Under the pieces are notes generated by a model that ran no database searches, was not told where the DNA came from, and saw only the letters and a program-made list of their open reading frames with translations. This document shows positions 15,517-23,284 of a stretch of DNA of 64,000 nt, in pieces. Source of the DNA: DATLMR01 sp964615905. Lineage in GTDB: Bacteria > Acidobacteriota > Blastocatellia > UBA7656. Location of the stretch: the NCBI GenBank assembly GCA_964615905.1, contig CAZTUB010000001.1, positions 186,001 through 250,000 on the forward strand. Direction: 5' to 3'. Every line of letters begins with the position of its first letter. The stretch's first letter is position 1. Made by a program: the position numbers and the translations under genes.

Positions 15517-18489
15517 ATGAATAGATCAGCGAGGCTGTTTTTTGCCTTGATACTTATCTGCGCGTTACAACCGCTTGCGCTCGGCCAGCAATCGGCGACC
15601 GCAACGCTGAGCGGTCGCGTGATCGACAGAGCAGATGCGGTCATTGAGGGCGCGCGCATAGTCGCGACTCATAAGGACACAGGGGCGAGGCGTGAAATGA
15701 GCACAAACGACGAAGGGCTCTTTGTGATTACGGGCCTTTCGCCGGGCGTTTATGAAGTAGAGTCGACCGCTCAAGGGTTTTCGCCCAGAACTTTTAACAG
15801 AGTAGTGCTGCAAGTCGGGCGGGACACGCGGCTCGACGTTACTCTGGACGTTGCAACGACGACCGAAGTGAGCCACACGGATGCCGAGCTTGGCGAGACG
15901 CGCGTCAACGTCCAGTCGTCTATCGTTGACGGGGTGATCAACCGCAGGCTGATCGAAAGCCTGCCGCTCAACGGGCGCAATTTTCTTGAGCTTGCGCTAC
16001 TGGTTCCCGGCAACGCGCCCGCGCCGAACTTCGACCCCACGAAGACCAACACGGTCTTGATATCGTCCGCGGGCCAGCTTGGGCGCGGCGGAAACATCAC
16101 GGTCGACGGCGCGGACAACAACGACGACGTTGTGGGCGGGCCGCTTCAAAACATCTCGCAAGAAGCCGTGAGCGAGTTTCAAATAGCCACCAATCGCTTC
16201 TCCTCGGAGTTCGGGCGGTCGGCTTCGTCTGTCATCAATATCGTCACAAAGACCGGCACAAACGAGCTTCACGGCGCGGGCTCGATCTTTTTCCGCGACC
16301 GCAGGCTCCAGGGCCTGCCCGCCACTTTTGACCGGAGCAACGACGAGCCGCCCTTCGACCGCGAGCAATACGCGTTTGCGATTGGCGGGCCGATCAAGCG
16401 AGATAAAGCTTTCTGGTTTGGCTCGGTCGAGTACCGCAATCAAGACGGGGCGGTGCTCGTAGGCGAGCGCGACACGGCGACGCGAACGATCAGGCGAGGA
16501 TTCGCGCCCGCGCCGCTCAACGACCTGCTCGGCACTTTGCGCAGCGACTTCAGCCCGACGCCCAACAACCGGTTAAGCGTTCGTTATTCGATAGAGCAAG
16601 CCGACGACGTTGCGGCAAGCACGCTTATTCGCTCAATCGGCTCTGCCTCACAACGACAGGAAAGCCGCAACGATTACCATTCTTTCCTGACCAACTGGAA
16701 CCTGATCGTCTCGCCTCGCACGGTCAACAGCCTGACGTTTAGCTGGAACAATTTCACAAACGAGATCGAGCCGGTGACCGAAGGGCCGCAGCTTACCTTC
16801 CCAAGCCTTCAAGACGGCGCGTCATTTCGAGTGCCGCAAGAGACGAGGCAGAACCGGCTGCAACTGAGCGACACGCTCGCAACCGTTCGCGGCGCGCACT
16901 CACTGAAACTGGGCGGCGAGGTGCAGCGCGTCGACGCGAGCTTCAACCTTCGCGTCTTCCAGCAGGGGCGTATAGAGCTTGTTCAAGACTTCGCCGAATT
17001 CGACCACAACGCGGACGGCACAGTAGACGATAACGACCTGCTCTTTGCCGTGACGCTCAGGAGCGCGTTCCCGGACCGGCCGCTTATCATCGACGACGCC
17101 GACAACAACCACTTCGCCTTTTTTGTTCAAGACGACTGGCGCGTCCACCCGCAGCTCACTCTCAACCTCGGCCTTCGTTACGAGATCGACACCGATGTTA
17201 AAAACATCAGCCGTACCTCGGAGCTCAACCCGCTCATACTGCCTTTCTTGAGCGGCAAACGGGCGCGGGACAAAAACAACTGGGGGCCGCGCGTGGGCTT
17301 TAACTGGGCGACCGAATCCGGTCGCACAAGCATACACGGCGGCTACGGCATCTACTACGACCGCGTCACTTTACAGATACAATCGCTTGAGCGGGGGCTT
17401 GACGGTCGCGCGCTGCCAATCGAAGTGCGCGCGGGGAATGCGTTCTTCCTCGACCCGGAAACCGGCCAGTTTCCGCCAATCGCGCCTACGATCACCAGCC
17501 CGTTCACGGGGTTCATACTGCCGGGCGAAGGCGCGGGCGGGATAAACATAATCGACAACGGCCTGGAAAACCCTATGGTCCAGCAGATGAACATAGGCGT
17601 TCAGCACGAATTCTCCCACGGCTTTGTCGCGCGCGCCGACTACCTGCACAACTTTGGCACGCACTTCATCATAGGCCGCGCGATTGGCATTGTCTTCAAC
17701 CCCGTGGTCGGCGGGCCTGACCGCGTCATCAACCTTGAGTCGAGCGTAAAGACCCGCTACGACGGGCTGCTCGTGAGCGTCGAGAAACAAGTTTCAAATC
17801 GCTTTCACCTGCGGGGCTCATACACGCTTTCAAAAGCCTTCAACTACGCGAACGACGACCAGATACCTTTCAACAACGGCCCGGTCGACCCGTCGAACAT
17901 AGAGCTTGAGTACGGACCGACGCCGAACGATCAGCGCCACAGGTTCAACCTGTCGGGCGCGATGGAGCTGCCGGGCCGGATAAGAATCGCGCCCTTATGG
18001 ACTCTCGCGTCGGGCGTGCCTATGGACATACTGCTGCCCGACGGCAGCACGCGCATACCTGTTCTTCAGCGAAACGCGGGCGGGCGATTGTTCAAGACAG
18101 CGGCAGAGCTGAACCGGTTCATCCAACAGGTCAACGCGGGCGGCGGGATAAACGGCGAGCCGCTCCCGTTTGTAAGCGACGACGCGCGGTTCAATGACGG
18201 CTTCAACTCGTTCGACCTTCGCGTGTCAAAGTCTTTCGCGGCGAGCGAGCGCATAAGCATCGAGCCTATCGTTGAAGTCTTTAACCTGTTCAATGTAACG
18301 AACGTGCTTGGGGTCTCAAACCTGAACTACTCAGGTTTTTCAAACGTGCTGGTACGCGACAGCAGTGACGCCGCGAGCCCCGGCTTTTTGCGCTCGTCCG
18401 GTTTTGGGCGGGCAGTCACGACGGCGGGCGGTGTCTTTGGCTCAGGCGGCCCGCGCGCTTTCCAGTTCGCCCTTCGCGTGGCCTTTTGA
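15517..18489 (+). CDS. TonB-dependent receptor, Oar-like, with carboxypeptidase-regulatory domain
   Basis: A 990-residue outer-membrane protein. The start at 15517 follows a GAGGTGATCC ribosome site and a good promoter, and gives a signal peptide (MNRSARLFFALILICALQPL, cleavage after LALG-Q). Residues about 28-110 are a CarboxypepD-regulatory-like beta-sandwich (ATLSGRVIDRADAVIEGARI). A plug domain follows at about 120-250 (LPLNGRNFLEL, NITVDGADNND, FSSEFGRSASSVINIVTKTG). The rest is a beta-barrel with aromatic strands, ending in the outer-membrane terminal Phe (FQFALRVAF). It imports or binds large substrates using TonB. Such receptors are greatly expanded in Acidobacteriota. The permease gene begins 2 nt after its stop. 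Confidence 0.93.
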   Translation: MNRSARLFFALILICALQPLALGQQSATATLSGRVIDRADAVIEGARIVATHKDTGARREMSTNDEGLFVITGLSPGVYEVESTAQGFSPRTFNRVVLQVGRDTRLDVTLDVATTTEVSHTDAELGETRVNVQSSIVDGVINRRLIESLPLNGRNFLELALLVPGNAPAPNFDPTKTNTVLISSAGQLGRGGNITVDGADNNDDVVGGPLQNISQEAVSEFQIATNRFSSEFGRSASSVINIVTKTGTNELHGAGSIFFRDRRLQGLPATFDRSNDEPPFDREQYAFAIGGPIKRDKAFWFGSVEYRNQDGAVLVGERDTATRTIRRGFAPAPLNDLLGTLRSDFSPTPNNRLSVRYSIEQADDVAASTLIRSIGSASQRQESRNDYHSFLTNWNLIVSPRTVNSLTFSWNNFTNEIEPVTEGPQLTFPSLQDGASFRVPQETRQNRLQLSDTLATVRGAHSLKLGGEVQRVDASFNLRVFQQGRIELVQDFAEFDHNADGTVDDNDLLFAVTLRSAFPDRPLIIDDADNNHFAFFVQDDWRVHPQLTLNLGLRYEIDTDVKNISRTSELNPLILPFLSGKRARDKNNWGPRVGFNWATESGRTSIHGGYGIYYDRVTLQIQSLERGLDGRALPIEVRAGNAFFLDPETGQFPPIAPTITSPFTGFILPGEGAGGINIIDNGLENPMVQQMNIGVQHEFSHGFVARADYLHNFGTHFIIGRAIGIVFNPVVGGPDRVINLESSVKTRYDGLLVSVEKQVSNRFHLRGSYTLSKAFNYANDDQIPFNNGPVDPSNIELEYGPTPNDQRHRFNLSGAMELPGRIRIAPLWTLASGVPMDILLPDGSTRIPVLQRNAGGRLFKTAAELNRFIQQVNAGGGINGEPLPFVSDDARFNDGFNSFDLRVSKSFAASERISIEPIVEVFNLFNVTNVLGVSNLNYSGFSNVLVRDSSDAASPGFLRSSGFGRAVTTAGGVFGSGGPRAFQFALRVAF

Positions 18490-18491
18490 TT

Positions 18492-19820
18492 ATGGCGGCT
18501 GAAAGCAAGCAAGCGGGACTGCGGCGGCAGCTTGGGCTCGTCTCGGCTGCGGCGATTGTCGTGGGCGAAGTCATCGCGGTAGGCATATTCCTGACGCCCG
18601 CAGAGATGGCCAAGTCGCTCGGCTCGCCGTTCTGGCTGCTTACGGTCTGGCTCGTCATGGGGGCCGTGGCCTTGAGCGGCGCGCTCTCGTACGGCGAGCT
18701 GGCGGCGCGGTTCCCGGAAGCGGGCGGCGGCTATGTTTACCTGCGCGAAGCCTACGGCCCGCGCATAGCTTTTCTTTACGGCTGGAAATGTTTTCTGGTG
18801 ATGGACCCCGGCATCACCGCCGCGCTCGCCGTGGGGCTTTCAAGCTATGTGGGCTACATGGTGAGCCTGTCGCCCGTGGCGGTCAAAGCCGTCGCCATCT
18901 TTAGCATACTCGTAATCGCGGCGATAAACATACTGGGCGTTCGGGTGGGCGCGACAGTTATGAAAGCGCTGACGCTTGCAAAGCTCGGATTGCTCGCGGT
19001 CATAGTCGTGTGGGGGTTCGGCGGGCAGCTTGGCGACTGGTCCAACTTCACGCCGTTTGTGGATCAGCGCGCGGGCTCGTCGCCTCTCCCCCTGGCCCTA
19101 GCGACGAGTCTCGTTTCTGCCTTCTTCTCTTTCGGCGGGTGGTGGGACGTTTCAAAGATAGCCGGTGAAGTGCGCGAGCCCGCGCGCACGATGCCGCGCG
19201 CTCTGGCGGCGGGCGTCGTGATTGTGACGGCAGTCTACGTCCTGACAAGCGCGGTCTTCGTTTACCTTGTGCCGATTGAGCAGGTCACATCTGGCGAGAC
19301 GTTCGCCGCGCAGGCCGGGGCGGCTCTGTTTGGCGAGCGCGGAGCGCGAGTCTTTTCGGCGATAGTGATAGTCTCGGTGCTCGGCAGCCTGACCGGCATC
19401 ATTATGACCGCGCCTCGCGTCTACTATGCGATGGCGCGCGACAGGTTGTTCTTCAAAGCCACGGGCCAGCTTCACCCGCGCTGGTCCACGCCTGCGCGAG
19501 CGACCGTCTTGCAAGCCGCGCTCGCATCCCTTCTCGTCGCGCTCGGCACGTTTAACGAGATAGTCGCCTATTTCATCTTTGTGACGATCATCTTCATAGC
19601 CCTGACCGTCGCCTCCGTCTTTGTGTTCAGGCGCAGGGCGACCGCCGATGTCGCGTATCGAACGCCCGGTTATCCGGTAACGCCTGTGATCTTTCTCGCT
19701 CTCGCCGCGCTGATGCTGCTGATGTTTCTGGCAAATCGCCCCTTGCAGGCGCTCGCGGGGCTTGGGGTTGTGGCCCTTGGCCTGCCGGTTTATCATTTCG
19801 TCTTCCGAAAGAATTCTTAA
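18492..19820 (+). CDS. APC-superfamily amino acid permease
   Basis: A 442-residue inner-membrane protein with about 12 hydrophobic helices. The N-terminal helix has the unwound Gly-rich motif of APC transporters (VVGEVIAVGIFLTPAEMAK), followed by GALSYGELAARFPEAGGGYVYLREAYG, as in LAT and YfnA-type permeases. A conserved FFSFGGWWDVSKIAGEVREPART loop lies near helix 6. It probably takes up or exchanges amino acids. ATG 18492 overlaps the region right after the receptor stop (18487-18489), so the genes are translationally coupled. The AhpD-like selenoprotein follows 13 nt downstream. Confidence 0.9.
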   Translation: MAAESKQAGLRRQLGLVSAAAIVVGEVIAVGIFLTPAEMAKSLGSPFWLLTVWLVMGAVALSGALSYGELAARFPEAGGGYVYLREAYGPRIAFLYGWKCFLVMDPGITAALAVGLSSYVGYMVSLSPVAVKAVAIFSILVIAAINILGVRVGATVMKALTLAKLGLLAVIVVWGFGGQLGDWSNFTPFVDQRAGSSPLPLALATSLVSAFFSFGGWWDVSKIAGEVREPARTMPRALAAGVVIVTAVYVLTSAVFVYLVPIEQVTSGETFAAQAGAALFGERGARVFSAIVIVSVLGSLTGIIMTAPRVYYAMARDRLFFKATGQLHPRWSTPARATVLQAALASLLVALGTFNEIVAYFIFVTIIFIALTVASVFVFRRRATADVAYRTPGYPVTPVIFLALAALMLLMFLANRPLQALAGLGVVALGLPVYHFVFRKNS

Positions 19821-19833
19821 AGGGAAATCTATT

Positions 19834-20403
19834 ATGACCTGGATCAAGACCGTACCGATGAGTGAAGCCGACGAGAAACTCCGCCGCGCTATGGAAGCTC
19901 AGCGCGAAGTTTACCCCGTTGAGTACGCGACCCCCGTGCACCCGACGCCCGACGGCCAGTCGAGCGGGATAGTCGAATCGCACAGCCTGATACCCGACGC
20001 GCTCTTTCACGCGTTTTCGACCTTCGGCGCGCTGATGTCTGAGGATTTGCCGCTTGAGCGGCGGCAGCACGAGATGATAGCCACGATGGTGTCGGTCACA
20101 AACCGCTGCCATTACTGAATCGAGTCGCACGCAGAGTTTCTGCGTAGAGTCACTCTGGATGAAGAGATGGTCCGAGCGATAAGCGAAGACTACACGACCG
20201 CCCCGATCTCGGAACAGGACCGCGTGATGATCGACTACGTGGTCAAGCTGACAAAAGACGCCGTCCAGGTAAGCCCTCAAGATCACCAGCGGCTGCGCGC
20301 GGTCGGCTTTGACGACAAAGCAATCTTGCAGATCACGTTGATCGCTTCCTGGTTCAACTACATAAACAGGGTCGCGGACGCGCTCGGCGTAGGCAGGGAT
20401 TAA
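19834..20403 (+). CDS. AhpD-like peroxidase-related selenoprotein (in-frame UGA = Sec95)
   Basis: The reading frame runs 189 codons from ATG 19834 (AAAGGGA ribosome site) to TAA 20403, with one in-frame TGA at 20116-20118, codon 95. Conceptual translation around it is VSVTNRCHY-U-IESHAEF. Peroxidase-related members of the AhpD/carboxymuconolactone-decarboxylase family have CxxC at this point (typically NRCHYC). The stop therefore replaces the second, catalytic Cys, giving Cys92-x-x-Sec95. Sequence before (MTWIKTVPMSEADEKL, SLIPDALFHAF) and after (EQDRVMIDYVVKLTKDAV, WFNYINRVADALGV) is fully family-like and not degenerate. A hairpin follows the UGA. The predicted role is a peroxide-reducing or disulfide-relay enzyme. 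Standard gene callers would split or truncate it. The alternative is a nonsense mutation. Confidence 0.85.
20116..20155 (+). promoter_or_regulatory. Recoded UGA and bacterial SECIS-like hairpin
   Basis: TGA at 20116-20118 is followed by ACGCAGA-GTT-TCTGCGT at 20129-20145, a perfect 7-bp stem with G as first loop base. The loop begins 17 nt after the UGA, close to the 18 nt I count in E. coli fdhF. Outer bases GAGT (20122-20125) and ACTC (20152-20155) can pair to extend the element. This fits the published bacterial SECIS constraints: a 16-37 nt spacing and a G in the first two loop bases. Confidence 0.75.
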
Positions 20404-20417
20404 GCGAGTGGAGCGAG

Positions 20418-20437
20418 GGGGCGGCCTGTGCCGCCCC
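20418..20437. terminator. Hairpin between convergent genes
   Basis: GGGGCGGC and GCCGCCCC form an 8-bp GC stem with a CTGT loop, 14 nt after the selenoprotein stop and before the convergent gene ending at 20483. No long T-run follows, so it is a weak or factor-assisted terminator usable from both sides. Confidence 0.45.
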
Positions 20438-20456
20438 TGCTTCGCCGGTATCTTCT

Positions 20457-20498
20457 ACTGGTTTTCTATTACTGGTTTTCTATTACTGGTTTTCCATC
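20457..20498. repeat. Three tandem 14-nt repeats at a gene end
   Basis: ACTGGTTTTCTATT occurs at 20457-20470 and 20471-20484, with a diverged third copy at 20485-20498. The array covers the stop codon of the minus-strand RnfD-like gene and encodes its last residues (MENQ). Slippage here could move the stop. Confidence 0.8.
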
Positions 20499-21373
20499 AT
20501 CGCTTGCTGGTTTGCTATCACTTCATCAGCACCCCTAGCTCGTTGCTTCCGCTCGTTCCACCACATCTCTATGACATTGGCCGTGGGGCCGACGATAAAG
20601 AGCGCGTAGTAAGGCGCGTGGACGTTTTCCGCGAGCCTGAGCAGCGTCTCGGCCAGCGCTATCGTGAAAGCCACAGCTATCTGCCCGCGTTTTGAATGAA
20701 CGGTCGTCTTCGGGTCGGTGATCATGAAAAAGACAAAGAGCTGATACATCGGCCCCGTAATCGGCGCGACTTCCGCGAGAAACGGATGGCCCGTTACAAG
20801 GCTGCGAACGGCGGCAAAGAAGAAGAATGAAGCGACGTATGTCGCGCAGATGTGAAACCGCTTGAGCCGCGAGATTATGATTGCGCCGAGCGCCCAGACG
20901 ACGAGCATGGGCCAGATGAAGTTCCCCCACTGAACGCTCAGGCTGGCCACCTGCTCGCTCGCCAGAAACAGCATCGCGCAGATGCCGAAGTTCGACGGGT
21001 TCCAGATGTGGCGGCCCTTCACCCTCAGCACATACTTCGATGTGATGCTGATGGCGCTCGTCAGCGCGAAAGGCCACAAGGCGGGCGAGCGCACAAGTAT
21101 GCCGACGCTTATGCCGGAGATGTATGCGCTGGCAAGGTGCGGCCACTTGCCCGTGAAAAGCCGCCCGAGCACAAGCTCAACCGCTATCGCGGTCAGTATG
21201 GCTATGGCAGTCTTCCAGTAGCTTTCAAGTATGCCGAACGATACCTGGCCCGCGAGCAGTATGCAGGTGATAAAGAGCGGGGCCGTAAATCGGCTGTCAT
21301 ATTTAAACCGCCGCGCCTTCTTCGGCTCTACGGCCGCATCGATAGACGCGGACTGAGTGAGTGCTGCTTTCAT
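20483..21373 (-). CDS. RnfD/NqrB-family membrane protein
   Basis: A 296-residue polytopic protein. The start MKAALTQSASIDAAVE at 21373 was preferred because sequence further upstream is translated repeat element. About eight or nine membrane helices are visible. The motif HIWNPSNFGICAMLFL and the later FFMITDPKTTVHSKRGQ match the NQR2/RnfD/RnfE family, whose members carry covalently bound flavin and sit in ion-pumping electron-transport complexes. No other rnf or nqr subunit is present, so it is probably a stand-alone paralogue. Such genes next to CRTAC1-type proteins suggest a functional link, which is inference. Here it is downstream of two of them on the same strand, with the inverted repeat in between. 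Confidence 0.8.
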   Translation of the reverse strand: MKAALTQSASIDAAVEPKKARRFKYDSRFTAPLFITCILLAGQVSFGILESYWKTAIAILTAIAVELVLGRLFTGKWPHLASAYISGISVGILVRSPALWPFALTSAISITSKYVLRVKGRHIWNPSNFGICAMLFLASEQVASLSVQWGNFIWPMLVVWALGAIIISRLKRFHICATYVASFFFFAAVRSLVTGHPFLAEVAPITGPMYQLFVFFMITDPKTTVHSKRGQIAVAFTIALAETLLRLAENVHAPYYALFIVGPTANVIEMWWNERKQRARGADEVIANQQAMMENQ

Positions 21374-21392
21374 GAAAACCCCTTCAACGGAG

Positions 21393-21483
21393 GTGACAAG
21401 TAAACAGTGACAAGTGACAAGACAGGAGAAACCGTTACCTGGCCTCTTCTCTTTCTTGTCACTTGTCACTTGTCACTGTTTAC
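21393..21483. repeat. Inverted-repeat element, copy 2
   Basis: The arms at 21400-21421 and 21462-21483 are exact 22-nt reverse complements and identical to those of the element at 1238-1342. The central spacer differs and the left side has only one 14-nt unit. The element lies between the start of the RnfD-like gene and the stop of the upstream CRTAC1 gene, so any read-through transcript would carry a strong hairpin. Confidence 0.8.
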
Positions 21484-21493
21484 TCTCTCCAAA

Positions 21494-23284
21494 TCACGGT
21501 TCACGTACTTTATTAACCTTGCCGATCTCCGGCGTCAAGATGGTTTGGGTTTTGCCCGAAGGCCAGCGGATCACAGCTTTTTCGACTTCGGCCTTCTTTC
21601 CAAGCCCGAAATGGAGGCGGCGCTGGTTCTGCGCGCAGAAGCCGCTCGCGCCCTGCACCTCTTGAAGCTGCTGCTGGCCGTTCCAGTACAGGCGCACCTG
21701 CGCGCCTATCGCGCTGCGGTTGCTCGCCGAGCCTTCAAGCTCGAATGCGATCCACCTGTTTTCAGGCGCGGCGCTGTTCTTGTAAACAAGGAGCGGCCCG
21801 CGCTGGTTTGCCACGACCACGTCGAGCACGCCGCGATTCCACAGGTCGACCATCACGACGGCCCTGCCGTCGTACGTGTCGGTCGCGCCTACCGCCTGCG
21901 CCACGTCAGAGAACTTGCCCGCGCCGTCGTTGATCCACACGCGTTTTTGTTGATAGCCCGATAGCGAACGGCCTTGCATCGGCGGCCAGTTCTTCGCGTC
22001 CGAGATAATCTGGCTATTGCCGCCCGCCACCTTCGAGAAGTCGTACCAGTAGCTCGCCCCTCGGTCGGCAGAGACATACCCGTTCGTCAAGTAAAGATCG
22101 AGCGTGCCGTCGTTATTCAAGTCTCCGAACTGCGCGCCAAAACTCCAGCCGCCAAGCTCGACGCCCATATCGCGGGCGAGGTTGTCGTACTTGATCTGGT
22201 CGCCCGCTGTGCCTTCGCGCGGAACCCACAGGTTATTGCCCTGAATCAGCACGCCCTCTTCCGAGATGTTCGTGATATAGATGGCGAACTTCCCCTGGTT
22301 CAAAATATCCCCGAAGGCTACGTTCATGCCGCTCTTTGGCGCGTAGCCTACGCCTGTGGGCTTGCCGACTTCGCGAAACTGCTTGCCTTTGTCGTTGACG
22401 AAAAGCTCCGCCACGCCGTAATCGTTCGCTATGAAAATATCCGGGTAGCCTGTCGAGCGCAGGTCTGCCGCCGCTGCCGCAAGCGCCCACCGGCGGCTGG
22501 TTATCCCTGCCCGCTCGCTCACCTCTTCAAACCCGCCGCCCGTGTTGCGAAACAGGTACTTGCGCCCGCCGTTTTTGGCATACTCGAAGCTTTCGGGCAT
22601 CATCCGCGTGTCTTTGAGGTTCCACAAATTTACGTCTTCCGGGTAGTAGCCGCCGACAAAAAGATCGAGCAGCCCATCGCGGTCGTAATCGACCCAGACG
22701 GCGCTGTTGGCATTGATCCAGGCGGGCAGCCCTGCGCGCTCCGTGACGCGTGTAAAGCCGCGCCCGCCGTCGTTATGAAACAACTCGGGGCGGCCCCAGC
22801 GATATAGGAACATGTCTTCGAACCCGTCGTTGTCGTAATCGCCCCACACCGCGCCCATCGAAACGCCCGTCTCCCGGCGGTTCAAATCGCTGAGCCCCGC
22901 CTCTGCGGCCACATCTTTGAAGCGGCCGTCGCCGAGATTGCGGTACAACGCGTTCTGGCTTCCCTCGCCGCTGTTTGTGACGTAAAGGTCTTGCCACCCG
23001 TCGCGGTCATAATCGACCACGGAGACGGCCGCGCCCATCGACGCCACCTGCGGCATGATGTGGTCGAGCTTTGAATCGAGACGCGGCGCTTGATGAGTGA
23101 AATCTATACCTGCGGCCTTTGAGACCTCTTCGAAACGGAACCCGTAACGGGCCAGCGCCGAAGCCGAGTCGGCAGCGACTTTTATAGACTCTGACGGCGC
23201 ATTCAGCCGCTTGATGATAAGCGGCGTCGCCAACAGCCCCGCAAAAAATATGATCAGTAATATTTTAGGAATACGGCCCTGCAT
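21494..23284 (-). CDS. CRTAC1-family FG-GAP / ASPIC-UnbV protein
   Basis: A 596-residue exported or membrane-anchored protein. An N-terminal hydrophobic segment (about 8-24, LLIIFFAGLLATPLII) acts as signal or anchor. FG-GAP propeller repeats cover about 45-480, with Ca loops DYDRDGWQDLYV, DYDNDGFEDMFLY, DYDRDGLLDLFV and DLNNDGTLDLYL. The C-terminal ASPIC/UnbV domain (about 510-585) has NRWIAFELEGSASNRSAIGA and FGLGKKAEVEKAVIRWPSGK. It is predicted to act in the periplasm or at the cell surface as a Ca-stabilised binding module. Its ATG directly abuts the stop of the 23285-26746 gene, so the two are translationally coupled. Confidence 0.88.
   Translation of the reverse strand: MQGRIPKILLIIFFAGLLATPLIIKRLNAPSESIKVAADSASALARYGFRFEEVSKAAGIDFTHQAPRLDSKLDHIMPQVASMGAAVSVVDYDRDGWQDLYVTNSGEGSQNALYRNLGDGRFKDVAAEAGLSDLNRRETGVSMGAVWGDYDNDGFEDMFLYRWGRPELFHNDGGRGFTRVTERAGLPAWINANSAVWVDYDRDGLLDLFVGGYYPEDVNLWNLKDTRMMPESFEYAKNGGRKYLFRNTGGGFEEVSERAGITSRRWALAAAAADLRSTGYPDIFIANDYGVAELFVNDKGKQFREVGKPTGVGYAPKSGMNVAFGDILNQGKFAIYITNISEEGVLIQGNNLWVPREGTAGDQIKYDNLARDMGVELGGWSFGAQFGDLNNDGTLDLYLTNGYVSADRGASYWYDFSKVAGGNSQIISDAKNWPPMQGRSLSGYQQKRVWINDGAGKFSDVAQAVGATDTYDGRAVVMVDLWNRGVLDVVVANQRGPLLVYKNSAAPENRWIAFELEGSASNRSAIGAQVRLYWNGQQQLQEVQGASGFCAQNQRRLHFGLGKKAEVEKAVIRWPSGKTQTILTPEIGKVNKVREP

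Noticed and set aside
20116..20118. Reading the in-frame TGA in the AhpD-like gene as Trp by a code change
   Set aside because: TGA terminates several other genes in this window (18487-18489, 29423-29425, 32569-32571), and Trp would not restore a catalytic residue.
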